From assembly GCF_029392895.1 (NCBI RefSeq), contig NZ_CP114200.1, positions 3,255,001-3,319,000 of the forward strand: a DNA stretch of 64,000 nucleotides, written 5' to 3'. The position numbers and the translations under genes were made by a program. The DNA comes from Streptomyces sp. 71268. Its GTDB lineage: Bacteria; Actinomycetota; Actinomycetes; Streptomycetales; Streptomycetaceae. Numbering within the stretch: the first letter of the stretch is position 1; each line of letters begins with the position of its first letter. A model generated the notes under the pieces. It searched no databases, was not told the origin of the DNA, and saw only the letters and a list, made by a program, of their open reading frames with translations. Of the stretch, positions 6,945 through 15,227 are shown piece by piece.

Positions 6945-8414
6945 GTGGACAAACCCGCCGAGATGTTCGACCGCGACTTCGAGTGGGCCGAGCTGACCCG
7001 CTTCGCCGCCCTGCCCAGCCCGCGCGCCACCCTCGGCGTGGTCTCCGGCCGCCGCCGCCAGGGCAAGACCTTCCTCCTGGACGCCGTCACTCGTGCAAGC
7101 GGCGGCTTCATGTTCACCGCCACCGAGACCACCGAAACCGACGCCCTGCGCCAGTTCGGCGAAGCCCTCGCCCGCCATCGCGACCAGCCCACCCCGTTCC
7201 GCTTCGCCCACTGGGACGAGGCCGTCACCGAGCTCATGCGCATCGCCGACAGGGGTGGCCCCACCATCGCGGTCATCGACGAGTTCCCCTTCCTCGCCAA
7301 GGCCTCCCCCGCGCTCCCCTCGATCATCCAGCGCGCCCTCGACCCCGCCGCCCAGCACACCAACACCCCTGTGCGGCTCCTGCTATGCGGCTCCGCCCTG
7401 TCCTTCATGGGCGGACTCCTCGCCGGCAACGCCCCGCTGCGCGGCCGCGCCGGCCTGGAACTCGTCGTCTCCACCCTGGACTTCCGCCTCGCCGCCGAGT
7501 TCTGGGAGATCACCGACCCGCGCACCGCACTGCTCACCCACGCCATCGTCGGCGGCACCCCCGCCTACCGCCGCGAGTTCACCCAGGGCGACACCCCCGC
7601 CGGACCCGACGACTTCGACGCCTGGGTCACCCGCGCCGTCCTCAATCCCGCCCGTCCGCTCTTCCGCGAGGCCCGCTACCTGCTCGCAGAGGAACCCGAA
7701 CTCCACGACACCGCGCTCTACCACTCCGTCCTGGCCGCCATCGCCGCCGGAAACACCGCACGCGGCGGCATCGCCGACTACCTCGGCCGCAAGTCCACCG
7801 ACCTCGCCCACCCGCTCAGCGTCCTCCAGGACGTCGGCATGATCACCCACGAGGCCGACGCCTTCCGCCGCAACCGCTCCGCCTACCGCATCGCCGAACC
7901 TCTCATCGCCTTCTACCACTCGGTCATGCGCCCCGCCTGGGGCGACTTGGAGCGCCCCGGGCGCGCCCCCGCCGTCTGGCGCCGCGCCCAGTCCACCTTC
8001 CGCAGCAAGGTCGTCGGCCCGCACTTCGAACAGGTCTGCCGCGAATGGGCCCGCTGGCACGCATCCCCCGCAACCCATGGCGGGCAGGTCACAAGGGTCG
8101 CCAGCGGGACCGTCAACGATCCTGCCGCGAAGACCAGCCACGAGGTCGACGTCGCGGTCCATGGCGAGACGGACAGCGGCCGCGAAACGCTGCTCGCCAT
8201 CGGCGAAGCCAAATGGAACGACGTCATGGGAAAGAGCCACCTCGAACGTCTCCAGCACATCCGTGCTCTCCTCACCGCGCGCGGCACCGCCACCGACGTC
8301 ACCCGGCTGCAGTGCTACAGCGGCACCGGCTTCACACCTGAACTGCGCCACCTCGCCGAGAACGACCCCGCCATCCAGCTGATCGATCCAGTTCGCCTCT
8401 ACCACGGCGACTGA
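6945..8414 (+). CDS. DUF234-type ATPase (archaeal-ATPase-like AAA protein)
   Basis: 489 aa from GTG 6945. Walker A is GRRRQGKT (residues 35-42), Walker B IAVIDEFPFL (~108-117), followed by a sensor-like LLLCGSALSFM (~146-154). A helical or winged-helix middle section (YLGRKSTDLAHPLSVLQDVGMI) leads to a C-terminal DUF234-like domain. The C-terminal HEVDVAV...LLAIGEAKW (~397-424) has the D-x(n)-E-x-K spacing of PD-(D/E)xK nucleases. The family is common in archaea and some bacteria, often in mobile or defence-associated DNA, and has no settled function. It stands alone with its own promoter-like TATAAT. Confidence 0.85.
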   Translation: MDKPAEMFDRDFEWAELTRFAALPSPRATLGVVSGRRRQGKTFLLDAVTRASGGFMFTATETTETDALRQFGEALARHRDQPTPFRFAHWDEAVTELMRIADRGGPTIAVIDEFPFLAKASPALPSIIQRALDPAAQHTNTPVRLLLCGSALSFMGGLLAGNAPLRGRAGLELVVSTLDFRLAAEFWEITDPRTALLTHAIVGGTPAYRREFTQGDTPAGPDDFDAWVTRAVLNPARPLFREARYLLAEEPELHDTALYHSVLAAIAAGNTARGGIADYLGRKSTDLAHPLSVLQDVGMITHEADAFRRNRSAYRIAEPLIAFYHSVMRPAWGDLERPGRAPAVWRRAQSTFRSKVVGPHFEQVCREWARWHASPATHGGQVTRVASGTVNDPAAKTSHEVDVAVHGETDSGRETLLAIGEAKWNDVMGKSHLERLQHIRALLTARGTATDVTRLQCYSGTGFTPELRHLAENDPAIQLIDPVRLYHGD

Positions 8415-8621
8415 GACGAGCTAGCCTGTGTCAAGCGGCTGGCCTGCGAAAACGGCGAAACATCACGCCGGATCCGGCGCCTGACACCAACGGCGGCGAT
8501 CAGCCAGCCAGCTTCGCAACGCCCCGCGACACCCGGCGCACGTGATCACCGGCCACCGCACGGTCGCCGATCGCCGCCCGGGGGCCGGGCCCCCAGGGCG
8601 GCGGCTCCTTCAAGCCCACGC

Positions 8622-10580
8622 TCACCCCGCCACCCTCGCGAACCGGGACCAGTCGGTGAACTCCCAGTCCCAGCGGCGGCAGACGCGTTCCTTGGGGAGG
8701 TCGGCCTGGGAGGGGTCGAGGAGGAGGAGTTGGGCGTGGCGGCCGTCGCCGACGACGATGGCCAGGAGGTAGCCGCCTGGCTGCGTCAGCATGAGGGACA
8801 TCTCGTTGTTGGTCATGGCGAACCGGGCGTCGGGTCGGTCCACCTTCTTGACCTCGACGCGTACCGGCTCGCCGCGTGGGTCGGTGCCCTCCAGGTCGTA
8901 GCCGACGTTCTGGGCGCTGACGTCGCGGAGCGTCCAGCCGAGGTGGTTGAGGTACTCCTTCGTCGCCAGTTCGGCCGCCCGCCACCGTTTCAGTACGGAC
9001 GCCAGGGAGTTGTCCGCGGCGGGGGCCGCCTTCGTGACGCGGATTTCCTCGGTGGGCGGCGGGACCGTGGGCGGCGGGGCGGTGGGCGACTCTTCCCGGG
9101 GGCTGGCCTCCTGGACGAGTCGGCTCTCGGTCTCGGTGAGCCGGCGGCCGTGGGTGCGGGCCAGTTCCTGGAAGTGGGCGGCCAGGCGCGCGCGGAGCGG
9201 GTCGGACAGCAGGGTGGGGTCCAGGTCGGCGAGGGTGGCCGTAAAGTCGACGCTCCGCAGGCCGAGCACCGCCTTCAGCGCCCGGGCGGCGGACTGGTGG
9301 TGCGACGCGTACAGGGCCTGTGGGGCGCCGTCGGGGAAGATGACCCGCACGTCCGGTGGCTCCAGCGGGAGCGGGGAGTGGGCGAACGGCGGGCGGTGGG
9401 CGGTCATCTCCTCGCGCAGCGCGGAGACGAGGAGCTTGCCGGCGGAGGCCGTGCCGGAGATCAGCACGCCGCGCAGGTCCTCGCCGTCCAGGACCAACTG
9501 CCACAGCCGCTCGAACGTCGGGTCACCCGGTGTGCGCAGCCGCCGCGCGATGGCGTGGGCCGCGTCGGCCAGGACCTGGCGGGTCGACGCGTCCGCCGTC
9601 ACCGCGTGGGTGCGGGAAGGGTCGGTGAGGAGGTCGCCGGAGACGATGACCGGCAGCCCCACCTCGTCCTGGAGCGGCAGGAAACAGGCCAGCCGGCCCC
9701 GTACGCCGGTCATGGCGAGGGCGCGGGCGTCGAGGGGCACCGCGACGGTCGCCGTACCGTGGCGCAGCAGGGCGAACGCCGCCTCGGCGCCGTCGACGCG
9801 GAGCACGACCCGCGCGGCGTCGCGTTCGATGTGGATGTCCTGCGGGGCCGCCGGGGCTCCTTGGCCCGCGCCGGCGCTTCCGGCGCCCGTTCCCGACGCC
9901 GGCCCCGTCGTCGCGGGGGTGCGGACGCGCGTCACGTTGCGGAGGAACAGCGCGCTGAGCGGGTCGATCGCCCCGGGGGACGCCGTGCTGCCCGACGGGG
10001 CCCCCGTGCTGGCCGGCGGAGTCGCCGCGCCGCCCGACGGGGTCGGCGGGTCGCCAGGTCGCCGGCCGCAGGTGACGGTGAACGTGACGCCGGCGACCGG
10101 CGCGTCGGCGTGCACCTCGGTGGGTATCCGGATCAGCGGCACCGCGCTCGCGTCGGCCTCGCCGAGCAGCGCCGCGGCGGCCGCCCGGTCGAACGCGAAG
10201 CGCACGCCCGCCGACTGGACGTCGATCCGGTGGGCGATGGCCGCCAGCGACTTGAAGCCGATCCCCCGGTAGCCGATCGAGTCGCCACCGCGCGTCTTGG
10301 TGGAGTTGGCGCTGCGGCACAGCGCTTCGACGTCCGCCGCGTCCAGCGGGCGTCCGTCGTTGGCCCAGCGGAACCGGCCGTCCCCCAGGTCCTCGACGAG
10401 TACGGTGCGGGCGCCGGCGTCGTCGGAGTTCTGGAGCAGTTCGTACGGCACCCGGTCCCGGTAGGTGTCGGCCAGCAACCCTTCCATCCGGGCGATCTCG
10501 CGGAAGAGTCCGGGCGCCTGCCGGTGTTCGCGTACGAGGGTGTCGCGCAGGGCGGCGACGGCCGTCGGCAGGGCGGTCAC
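8622..10580 (-). CDS. sacsin-like HATPase with C-terminal DUF3883 (NOV) domain
   Basis: 652 aa from GTG 10580, which overlaps the stop of the upstream gene (shared GTGA), so the two are translationally coupled. The N-terminal GHKL-type ATPase shows ELLQNSDDAGA (residues 47-57), NDGRPL (74-79) and the glycine-rich STKTRGGDSIGYRGIGFKSL block (~93-112). The middle is long and partly Ala/Pro-rich. The C-terminal ~110 residues (ATKEYLNHLGW...YDLEGTD...VEVKKV) match the DUF3883 fold, whose D-x(n)-E-V-K-K looks nuclease-like. Such HATPase-NOV proteins recur in defence and other accessory loci. A role in nucleic acid sensing or cleavage is inference. Confidence 0.85.
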   Translation of the reverse strand: MTALPTAVAALRDTLVREHRQAPGLFREIARMEGLLADTYRDRVPYELLQNSDDAGARTVLVEDLGDGRFRWANDGRPLDAADVEALCRSANSTKTRGGDSIGYRGIGFKSLAAIAHRIDVQSAGVRFAFDRAAAAALLGEADASAVPLIRIPTEVHADAPVAGVTFTVTCGRRPGDPPTPSGGAATPPASTGAPSGSTASPGAIDPLSALFLRNVTRVRTPATTGPASGTGAGSAGAGQGAPAAPQDIHIERDAARVVLRVDGAEAAFALLRHGTATVAVPLDARALAMTGVRGRLACFLPLQDEVGLPVIVSGDLLTDPSRTHAVTADASTRQVLADAAHAIARRLRTPGDPTFERLWQLVLDGEDLRGVLISGTASAGKLLVSALREEMTAHRPPFAHSPLPLEPPDVRVIFPDGAPQALYASHHQSAARALKAVLGLRSVDFTATLADLDPTLLSDPLRARLAAHFQELARTHGRRLTETESRLVQEASPREESPTAPPPTVPPPTEEIRVTKAAPAADNSLASVLKRWRAAELATKEYLNHLGWTLRDVSAQNVGYDLEGTDPRGEPVRVEVKKVDRPDARFAMTNNEMSLMLTQPGGYLLAIVVGDGRHAQLLLLDPSQADLPKERVCRRWDWEFTDWSRFARVAG

Positions 10581-11476
10581 AGGTCCTCCGCGTCCAGGAC
10601 GCGGACCACGACGCGGGTGGGCTTGCCGGACAGGTCGTCCAGGTGGAAGGGGAGTTGGACGATCCAGCGCGGCTGACGCGACGGCACCGCGCCGCCCTCG
10701 CCGACCGGCACCCGCCCGTACAGCGGCGTCTCGCGCTTGTCGAGCAGGAAGTCGCTGTCGTCCAGCACCTCGACGGCGAGCGCGGGCAGCGGGACCTCGA
10801 AGGGGCACTCGTCCTCGACGTCGCTCTCGTCCTCGGGGGCCTCGCCGCGCCAGGGCTCCATGGCGACGAGGTCGGTCAGCAGTTCCCTGGCCGTTGTGAA
10901 CTCCGCGAACCCGCCGACGCGCACCTGAAGGGTCGCCTCGTCCTTGGCGCCGACGATCGTGGCGTCACAGGTGGTGGGCCTGAGCCGCACGGCCTCGTGG
11001 ACCGTCTCGTCCATCAGCTCGACGGGCAGCGGCTTGCTCCTCGTCCCGGGCCAGGTCAGGTCGAGGTCGGTCTCGCCGACGTCGAAGGAGGTCACCTGGA
11101 GCGCGATCTGCTCGGGCCCCACGCGCTGGGAGGTCTCCCAGGTGCTGCTGGTCTGGGAGAAGCGCACCGGCCGCTTGCCGGCCTTCCTGATCGTCTCCAG
11201 CAGGGCGGGCGTGTAGCTGACCGCTTCGGGCCGTTCCACCGGGCTCAACCCGAGCAGCAGCGTGGGCGGGTAGTCGTCGTCCTCGTCCGCCGAGAAGCGG
11301 TCGGTCCAGTCCTCGCGCAGGAAGCGGGCCGTGCCCGACACGGCGATCTCCTGGAAGTGGGTGCCGTCGAAGCTCTCCGTCACGAGCCGCGCGCGTACGT
11401 TCTCGACCTGCCATCCGACCAGCGACAGCGCCAGCTCGTCGACCTGTACGTCGAGTTCCTCGATCTTCTTCCCCAT
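10577..11476 (-). CDS. unknown partner of the sacsin-like ATPase (299 aa)
   Basis: No family recognised. It starts MGKKIEELDVQVDELALSL at ATG 11476 with GGGGCG upstream. The protein is acidic, beta-rich by eye, without membrane segments or signal peptide. Its stop overlaps the GTG of the HATPase gene by 4 bases, so both proteins are probably made together in fixed ratio. The middle contains an acidic patch (EAPEDESDVEDE). As the first gene of this two-gene unit it may recruit, inhibit or give specificity to the ATPase; this rests only on the arrangement. Confidence 0.75.
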   Translation of the reverse strand: MGKKIEELDVQVDELALSLVGWQVENVRARLVTESFDGTHFQEIAVSGTARFLREDWTDRFSADEDDDYPPTLLLGLSPVERPEAVSYTPALLETIRKAGKRPVRFSQTSSTWETSQRVGPEQIALQVTSFDVGETDLDLTWPGTRSKPLPVELMDETVHEAVRLRPTTCDATIVGAKDEATLQVRVGGFAEFTTARELLTDLVAMEPWRGEAPEDESDVEDECPFEVPLPALAVEVLDDSDFLLDKRETPLYGRVPVGEGGAVPSRQPRWIVQLPFHLDDLSGKPTRVVVRVLDAEDL

Positions 11477-11909
11477 CGACGCCCCGCCCCTCCCGTTCGC
11501 CCACTCAGGCCAGCCCAGATGTGGGTGACGTGCAGACGATAACGCCCGACCTTCACATGTCCTCCACGCTCCCTGGCGGGGTCGCCCACCCGGTCGGGGG
11601 GTGTGGAGGCGGGGCGGGTGGGCGGCCCGCCAGGGGCGGCCAAGTGGCTGGTTGTCCCCTTGCCCGGGGACGAGGTGGCCGGTCCGCTAGGCGGGCTTAT
11701 TCGACACCTGTCAACATTGGGGCGCGCCGTTGGGGTGTGAGGCGGAGGTCTCCGCGCCGCGGCGACGGTCAACGCTCGGTGGGGCCCCGCGGCCTCTCCG
11801 ACCCGTCGCCACGCCCTCAGGTGTGTACGGAGCGTAAAAGTGTCGTCACGTACGGATCCGTCGGGCCCCGTCCACCAGGCAGGGGCCGCTGCCGCGTTCG
11901 AGGAGAGCC
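11477..11909. other. divergent promoter region between accessory operon and arsM-like gene
   Basis: No gene. The stretch 11590-11690 is G-rich on the plus strand with several short inverted repeats. GAGGAGAG (about 11899-11906) is the ribosome site of the methyltransferase at 11910. Confidence 0.45.
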
Positions 11910-13046
11910 ATGTCGACCACCACGGCCGCGTACGTCCAGGAGTGCGGCGGCGGGAACCCTCCGTCCCCCGCGGGCCGCTCCGCACCCGGCTGCCGCACGG
12001 CGCCGCCCCCGCCGCACGTCGCGGCGGCCCTGCGGCGGGTGCACGGGGAGGTGGTGGACCGGTTCCACGGGCGCGGCTCACCGATCCCCGCGGCCCTCAC
12101 CGGCGCCACGGTGCTCGACCTGGGGTGCGGGAGCGGGCGCGACGCCTACGTGCTGGCCCAACTCACCGGACCCACCGGGCGGGTGATCGGGGTGGACATG
12201 GCGGAGGACCAACTGGAGGTGGCTCGCCGGCACCTGGGCCACCACGCCGAACGGTTCGGCTACGCCAACGTCGACTTCCGCAACGGCTACCTGGAGGACC
12301 TCAGCACGGCGGGCATCGCGGACGGCTCCGTGGACGTGGTGGTCGCCAACCGCGTGGTCAACCTCTCCCCCTACAAGCCGCGCCTGTTCGAGGAGATCTT
12401 CCGCGTCCTGCGGCCCGGCGGCGAGTTGCACTTCTGCGAGATCTTCGCCGACCGGCGCATCCCCGCGTCCCTCATGGAGGACCCGGAACTGCTGGGCGAG
12501 TGTCTGAGCGGCGCGCTGTACGAACGGGACTTCCGCCGCCTCATGGCCCGTTCGGGCTGCGCCGACGTGCGGGTCATCGACCGGTGCCCGGTGCCCGTCT
12601 CGCACCCGGAGATCGCGCGCAAGATCGGGTACGTGAACTTCTCCGCGCTCACGGTACGGGCGTTCAAGCTGCCCCTGGAGGACGGGTGCGAGGACTACGG
12701 CCAGACGGCCGTCTACCGAGGCACCCTGGAGGGGCACCCGCACGCCTTCGACCTCGACGACCGGCACCGGTTCGCCACGGGCCGGCCGACCCCGGTGTGC
12801 GGCAACACCGCCGACATGCTCGGCCGGACCCGCTTCGCCGCGCACTTCGACGTCACGGGCGACAAGACGGTGCACCGCGGCGCGTTCGCCCCCTGCCCCT
12901 CCGCCGCTCCTGATCCCGGCGGCGCACCGGGTGGCGGGGGCGGCGAACCCGACGGGACGGGCGGGGCCGGCAGCGCGAGCGGGACGGACGGGTCTGGCGG
13001 GCCGGACGAGGCGACCGGGCCTGAGGGGGCGGAGGCGCCTCGCTGA
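11910..13046 (+). CDS. arsM: ArsM-like arsenite methyltransferase
   Basis: SAM-dependent methyltransferase that would convert As(III) to methylated species. Motif I is VLDLGCGSGRD (residues 68-78). The family-specific blocks NLSPYKPRLFEEIFRVLRPGGELHF (152-176) and ADRRIP (181-186) are present. Of the conserved cysteines, those in LLGECLSGALY (Cys199) and EDGCEDYGQTAVY (Cys261) are kept, while the position after GSGRD is Ala and VSNCV is ANRVV. The last ~55 residues are a Gly/Asp/Ser-rich disordered tail not usual for the family. The context (ACR3, ArsR, ArsC next door) supports the arsenic role. Confidence 0.85.
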   Translation: MSTTTAAYVQECGGGNPPSPAGRSAPGCRTAPPPPHVAAALRRVHGEVVDRFHGRGSPIPAALTGATVLDLGCGSGRDAYVLAQLTGPTGRVIGVDMAEDQLEVARRHLGHHAERFGYANVDFRNGYLEDLSTAGIADGSVDVVVANRVVNLSPYKPRLFEEIFRVLRPGGELHFCEIFADRRIPASLMEDPELLGECLSGALYERDFRRLMARSGCADVRVIDRCPVPVSHPEIARKIGYVNFSALTVRAFKLPLEDGCEDYGQTAVYRGTLEGHPHAFDLDDRHRFATGRPTPVCGNTADMLGRTRFAAHFDVTGDKTVHRGAFAPCPSAAPDPGGAPGGGGGEPDGTGGAGSASGTDGSGGPDEATGPEGAEAPR

Positions 13047-13069
13047 CGCCCGGGGTGGCGCGGGCGTCC

Positions 13070-13106
13070 GGCCCGGCCCCGGGGCGGCCGTCCCCGGGGC
13101 CGGGCC
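13070..13106. terminator. bidirectional hairpin between arsM and ACR3 genes
   Basis: Perfect 15-bp GC stem, ggcccggccccgggg (13070-13084) with ccccggggccgggcc (13092-13106), 7-nt loop. It lies between convergent genes and would serve both strands. Confidence 0.75.
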
Positions 13107-13162
13107 AGACGCGGCCTGGGCCGTGCCTGATCAGCACTCGGCCACCTCAACGCTCGGCCACC

Positions 13163-14281
13163 TCAGCGCTCGGCCGCCGTGACCTGCGCCGTGGGGGCGA
13201 ACTTCGCCCGCCAGGCGAGGGAGACGTACACCAGGCCGATCAGGACGGGCACCTCGATCAGCGGGCCGACGACGCCGGAGAGGGCCTGGCCCGAGGTGAC
13301 GCCGAAGGTGGCGATGGCGACGGCGATGGCGAGCTCGAAGTTGTTGCCGGCGGCGGTGAACGCCAGCGTCACGGTCCGGTCGTACGCCAGCCCGATCGCC
13401 TTGCCCAGCAGGAAGCTGCCGGCCCACATCAGCGCGAAGTACACCAGCAGCGGCACCGCGATCCGGGCCACGTCCAGCGGTTGGGAGGTGATCGTCTCCC
13501 CCTGGAGGGCGAACAGGATCACGATCGTGAACAGCAGCCCGTACAGCGCCCACGGCCCGATCGCGGGCAGCACGCGGGCCTCGTACGACTCGCGCCCCAT
13601 GCGCCGCTCGCCCAGGTGACGGGTGAGGAAGCCGGCCAGCAGCGGGACACCGAGGAAGACCAGCACGTTGAGGGCGATCTTCCACATCGAGATGTCGAGG
13701 TGCTCGCCGTCGCCCAGGCCGAGCCAGCCCGGCAGCAGGTCCAGGTAGAGCCAGCCCAGCAGGCCGAAGGCGATGACCTGGAAGACGGAGTTCAGCGCCA
13801 CCAGCACGGCGGCGGCCTCCCGGTCGCCGCAGGCCAGGTCGTTCCAGATGATGACCATGGCGATGCAGCGGGCGAGGCCGACGATGATCAGGCCGGTCCG
13901 GTACTCGGGCAGGTCGGGCAGGAAGATCCAGGCCAGCGCGAACATGACCGCGGGCCCCACGAGCCAGTTGATCACCAGCGAGGAGACCATCAGCCGCCGG
14001 TCGCCGGTGACCGCGTCCAGCCGGTCGTAGCGGACCTTGGCCAGGACCGGGTACATCATGACCAGCAGGCCCACGGCGATCGGCAGCGAGACCCCGCCGA
14101 TCTCGACCTTGGCGAGCGCGTCGTCCAACCCCGGGACCGCCCGCCCGAGCCCCAGCCCGAGGGCCATGGCCAGCACGATCCACACGGCCAGGAAGCGGTC
14201 GAGGGTGGAGAGCTTCGCGACGACCGAGGTCTCCTGACCCGCTGACGGCGACACGACGTCGACCGGTGCGGCGCGGTTCAC
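13163..14281 (-). CDS. acr3: ACR3-type arsenite efflux permease
   Basis: About 372 aa from GTG 14281, which overlaps the stop of arsR by 4 bases (GTGA). About ten hydrophobic segments span the protein. The ACR3/bile-acid-symporter signature LARCIAMVIIWNDLACGD is intact, with the membrane Cys needed for arsenite transport, and so are FTAAGNNFELAIAVAI and YFALMWAGSFLLGKAIG. It exports As(III), and probably Sb(III), across the cytoplasmic membrane. Translational coupling to arsR means it is induced by arsenite together with its repressor. Confidence 0.94.
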   Translation of the reverse strand: MNRAAPVDVVSPSAGQETSVVAKLSTLDRFLAVWIVLAMALGLGLGRAVPGLDDALAKVEIGGVSLPIAVGLLVMMYPVLAKVRYDRLDAVTGDRRLMVSSLVINWLVGPAVMFALAWIFLPDLPEYRTGLIIVGLARCIAMVIIWNDLACGDREAAAVLVALNSVFQVIAFGLLGWLYLDLLPGWLGLGDGEHLDISMWKIALNVLVFLGVPLLAGFLTRHLGERRMGRESYEARVLPAIGPWALYGLLFTIVILFALQGETITSQPLDVARIAVPLLVYFALMWAGSFLLGKAIGLAYDRTVTLAFTAAGNNFELAIAVAIATFGVTSGQALSGVVGPLIEVPVLIGLVYVSLAWRAKFAPTAQVTAAER

Positions 14282-14586
14282 GGGCAGGCTCGCTTGTTGT
14301 CGGCGGCGGCACGGGCGGATTCGGCCAGCTCGGCGAAGTGACCCGCGAGTTGGGCGAGGCGCTCGGGCCGCAGCCGGTAGTAGGTGAACCGGCCACACGG
14401 CTCGGTGTCCACCACCCCCGCCTCGCGCAGCACGCGCAGATGGTTGGAGAGGTTCGTCTGCCGGGCTCCGGTCTCCGCCACCAGGTGCGTCGTGCACAGC
14501 GTCTCGCGGGCCAGGAGGGTCACGATTCGCAGCCTGAGCGGGTCGGCCAGCACCCGCATCAGATCAGTGTCGACTGACGTCATCAT
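14278..14586 (-). CDS. arsR: ArsR family arsenic-responsive repressor
   Basis: 102 aa winged-helix regulator. The DNA-recognition helix region reads ETGARQTNLSNHLRVLREAG (about 38-57). Cys31 (ETLCTTHL) and Cys64 (TEPCGRFTYY) are the candidate As(III) ligands; this is not the E. coli CVC arrangement but a form frequent in actinobacteria. ATG 14586 is followed by a second in-frame ATG at 14583, and either could be used. The inverted repeats at 14590-14619 lie directly upstream. First gene of the arsR-acr3 operon, divergent from arsC. Confidence 0.93.
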   Translation of the reverse strand: MMTSVDTDLMRVLADPLRLRIVTLLARETLCTTHLVAETGARQTNLSNHLRVLREAGVVDTEPCGRFTYYRLRPERLAQLAGHFAELAESARAAADNKRACP

Positions 14587-14589
14587 GGG

Positions 14590-14619
14590 CTGATACTTTC
14601 ACATCAGTAGCCGCTGATG
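14590..14619. promoter_or_regulatory. ArsR operator candidate
   Basis: Three alternating half-sites: ctgat (14590-14594), catcag (14602-14607) and ctgatg (14614-14619). The last two form a perfect 6-bp inverted repeat around tagccg, and the first two form a 5-bp repeat around 8 bases. Being 4-33 bp upstream of the arsR start, it would overlap the promoter, as usual for ArsR autoregulation. Confidence 0.6.
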
Positions 14620-14789
14620 CCATCGCCGTCGCCATCGCCGTCGTTGGCGCCTCGCGGCAGCGGGGCACCGAGGCCGCCGGGCGCTGTCGGCCACCACGCC
14701 CACGAGGCCGATGACGCCCGCGACACCCGCGACACCGGCCACGCCCGTCGTCGCTCGCGTTCCGTCGCGAGTCCAGAAAGAGAGCCCCC

Positions 14790-15212
14790 ATGCCCGAGAA
14801 GCCCTCCGTCCTGTTCGTCTGCGTGCACAACGCCGGCCGGTCGCAGATGGCCGCCGCCTGGCTGACCCACCTGGCCGGAGACCGGGTGGAGGTCCGCTCG
14901 GCCGGCTCGCGCCCCAGCACGGCCGTGCACCCCGCCGCCGTCGAGGCCATGCGCGAGGTAGGCGTCGACATCTCCGCCGAAACCCCCAAGGTGCTGACCG
15001 TGGACGCGGTCCGGGCCTCCGACGTCTGCGTCACGATGGGCTGCGGCGACGCCTGCCCGGTCTTCCCCGGCAAGCGCTACCTGGACTGGACACTGGACGA
15101 CCCCGCCGGCCAGGGCATCGAGGCCGTCCGCCCGATCCGGGACGCGATCAGGACCCTGGTCGAGGACCTGATAGCGGAGATCGCCCCGGGGCCGACTCAG
15201 GGGCGTGGTTAG
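14790..15212 (+). CDS. arsC: arsenate reductase, low-molecular-weight phosphatase type
   Basis: 140 aa. The N-terminal P-loop CVHNAGRSQ carries the nucleophile Cys11. The resolving Cys pair is in DVCVTMGCGDACPVFPGKRYLDW (Cys80, Cys85, Cys89), followed by the catalytic Asp region LDDPAG. This is the layout of thioredoxin- or mycothiol-coupled LMW-PTP arsenate reductases, which reduce As(V) to As(III) for export by ACR3 or methylation by ArsM. AGAGAG lies upstream of the ATG. It reads divergently from arsR, and the shared ~200-bp region holds the ArsR operator. Confidence 0.94.
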   Translation: MPEKPSVLFVCVHNAGRSQMAAAWLTHLAGDRVEVRSAGSRPSTAVHPAAVEAMREVGVDISAETPKVLTVDAVRASDVCVTMGCGDACPVFPGKRYLDWTLDDPAGQGIEAVRPIRDAIRTLVEDLIAEIAPGPTQGRG

Positions 15213-15227
15213 CCGGGGCGGGAGAGG

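Noticed and set aside
8500..9504. 334-codon minus-strand frame over the HATPase gene
   Set aside because: Arg/Pro-rich shadow of the HATPase-DUF3883 coding frame.
5225..11909. Search by eye for a second copy of the tRNA-Arg 3' end as an attachment site
   Set aside because: No copy of ttcgaatcctgcc was found, so an intact integrated element cannot be claimed.
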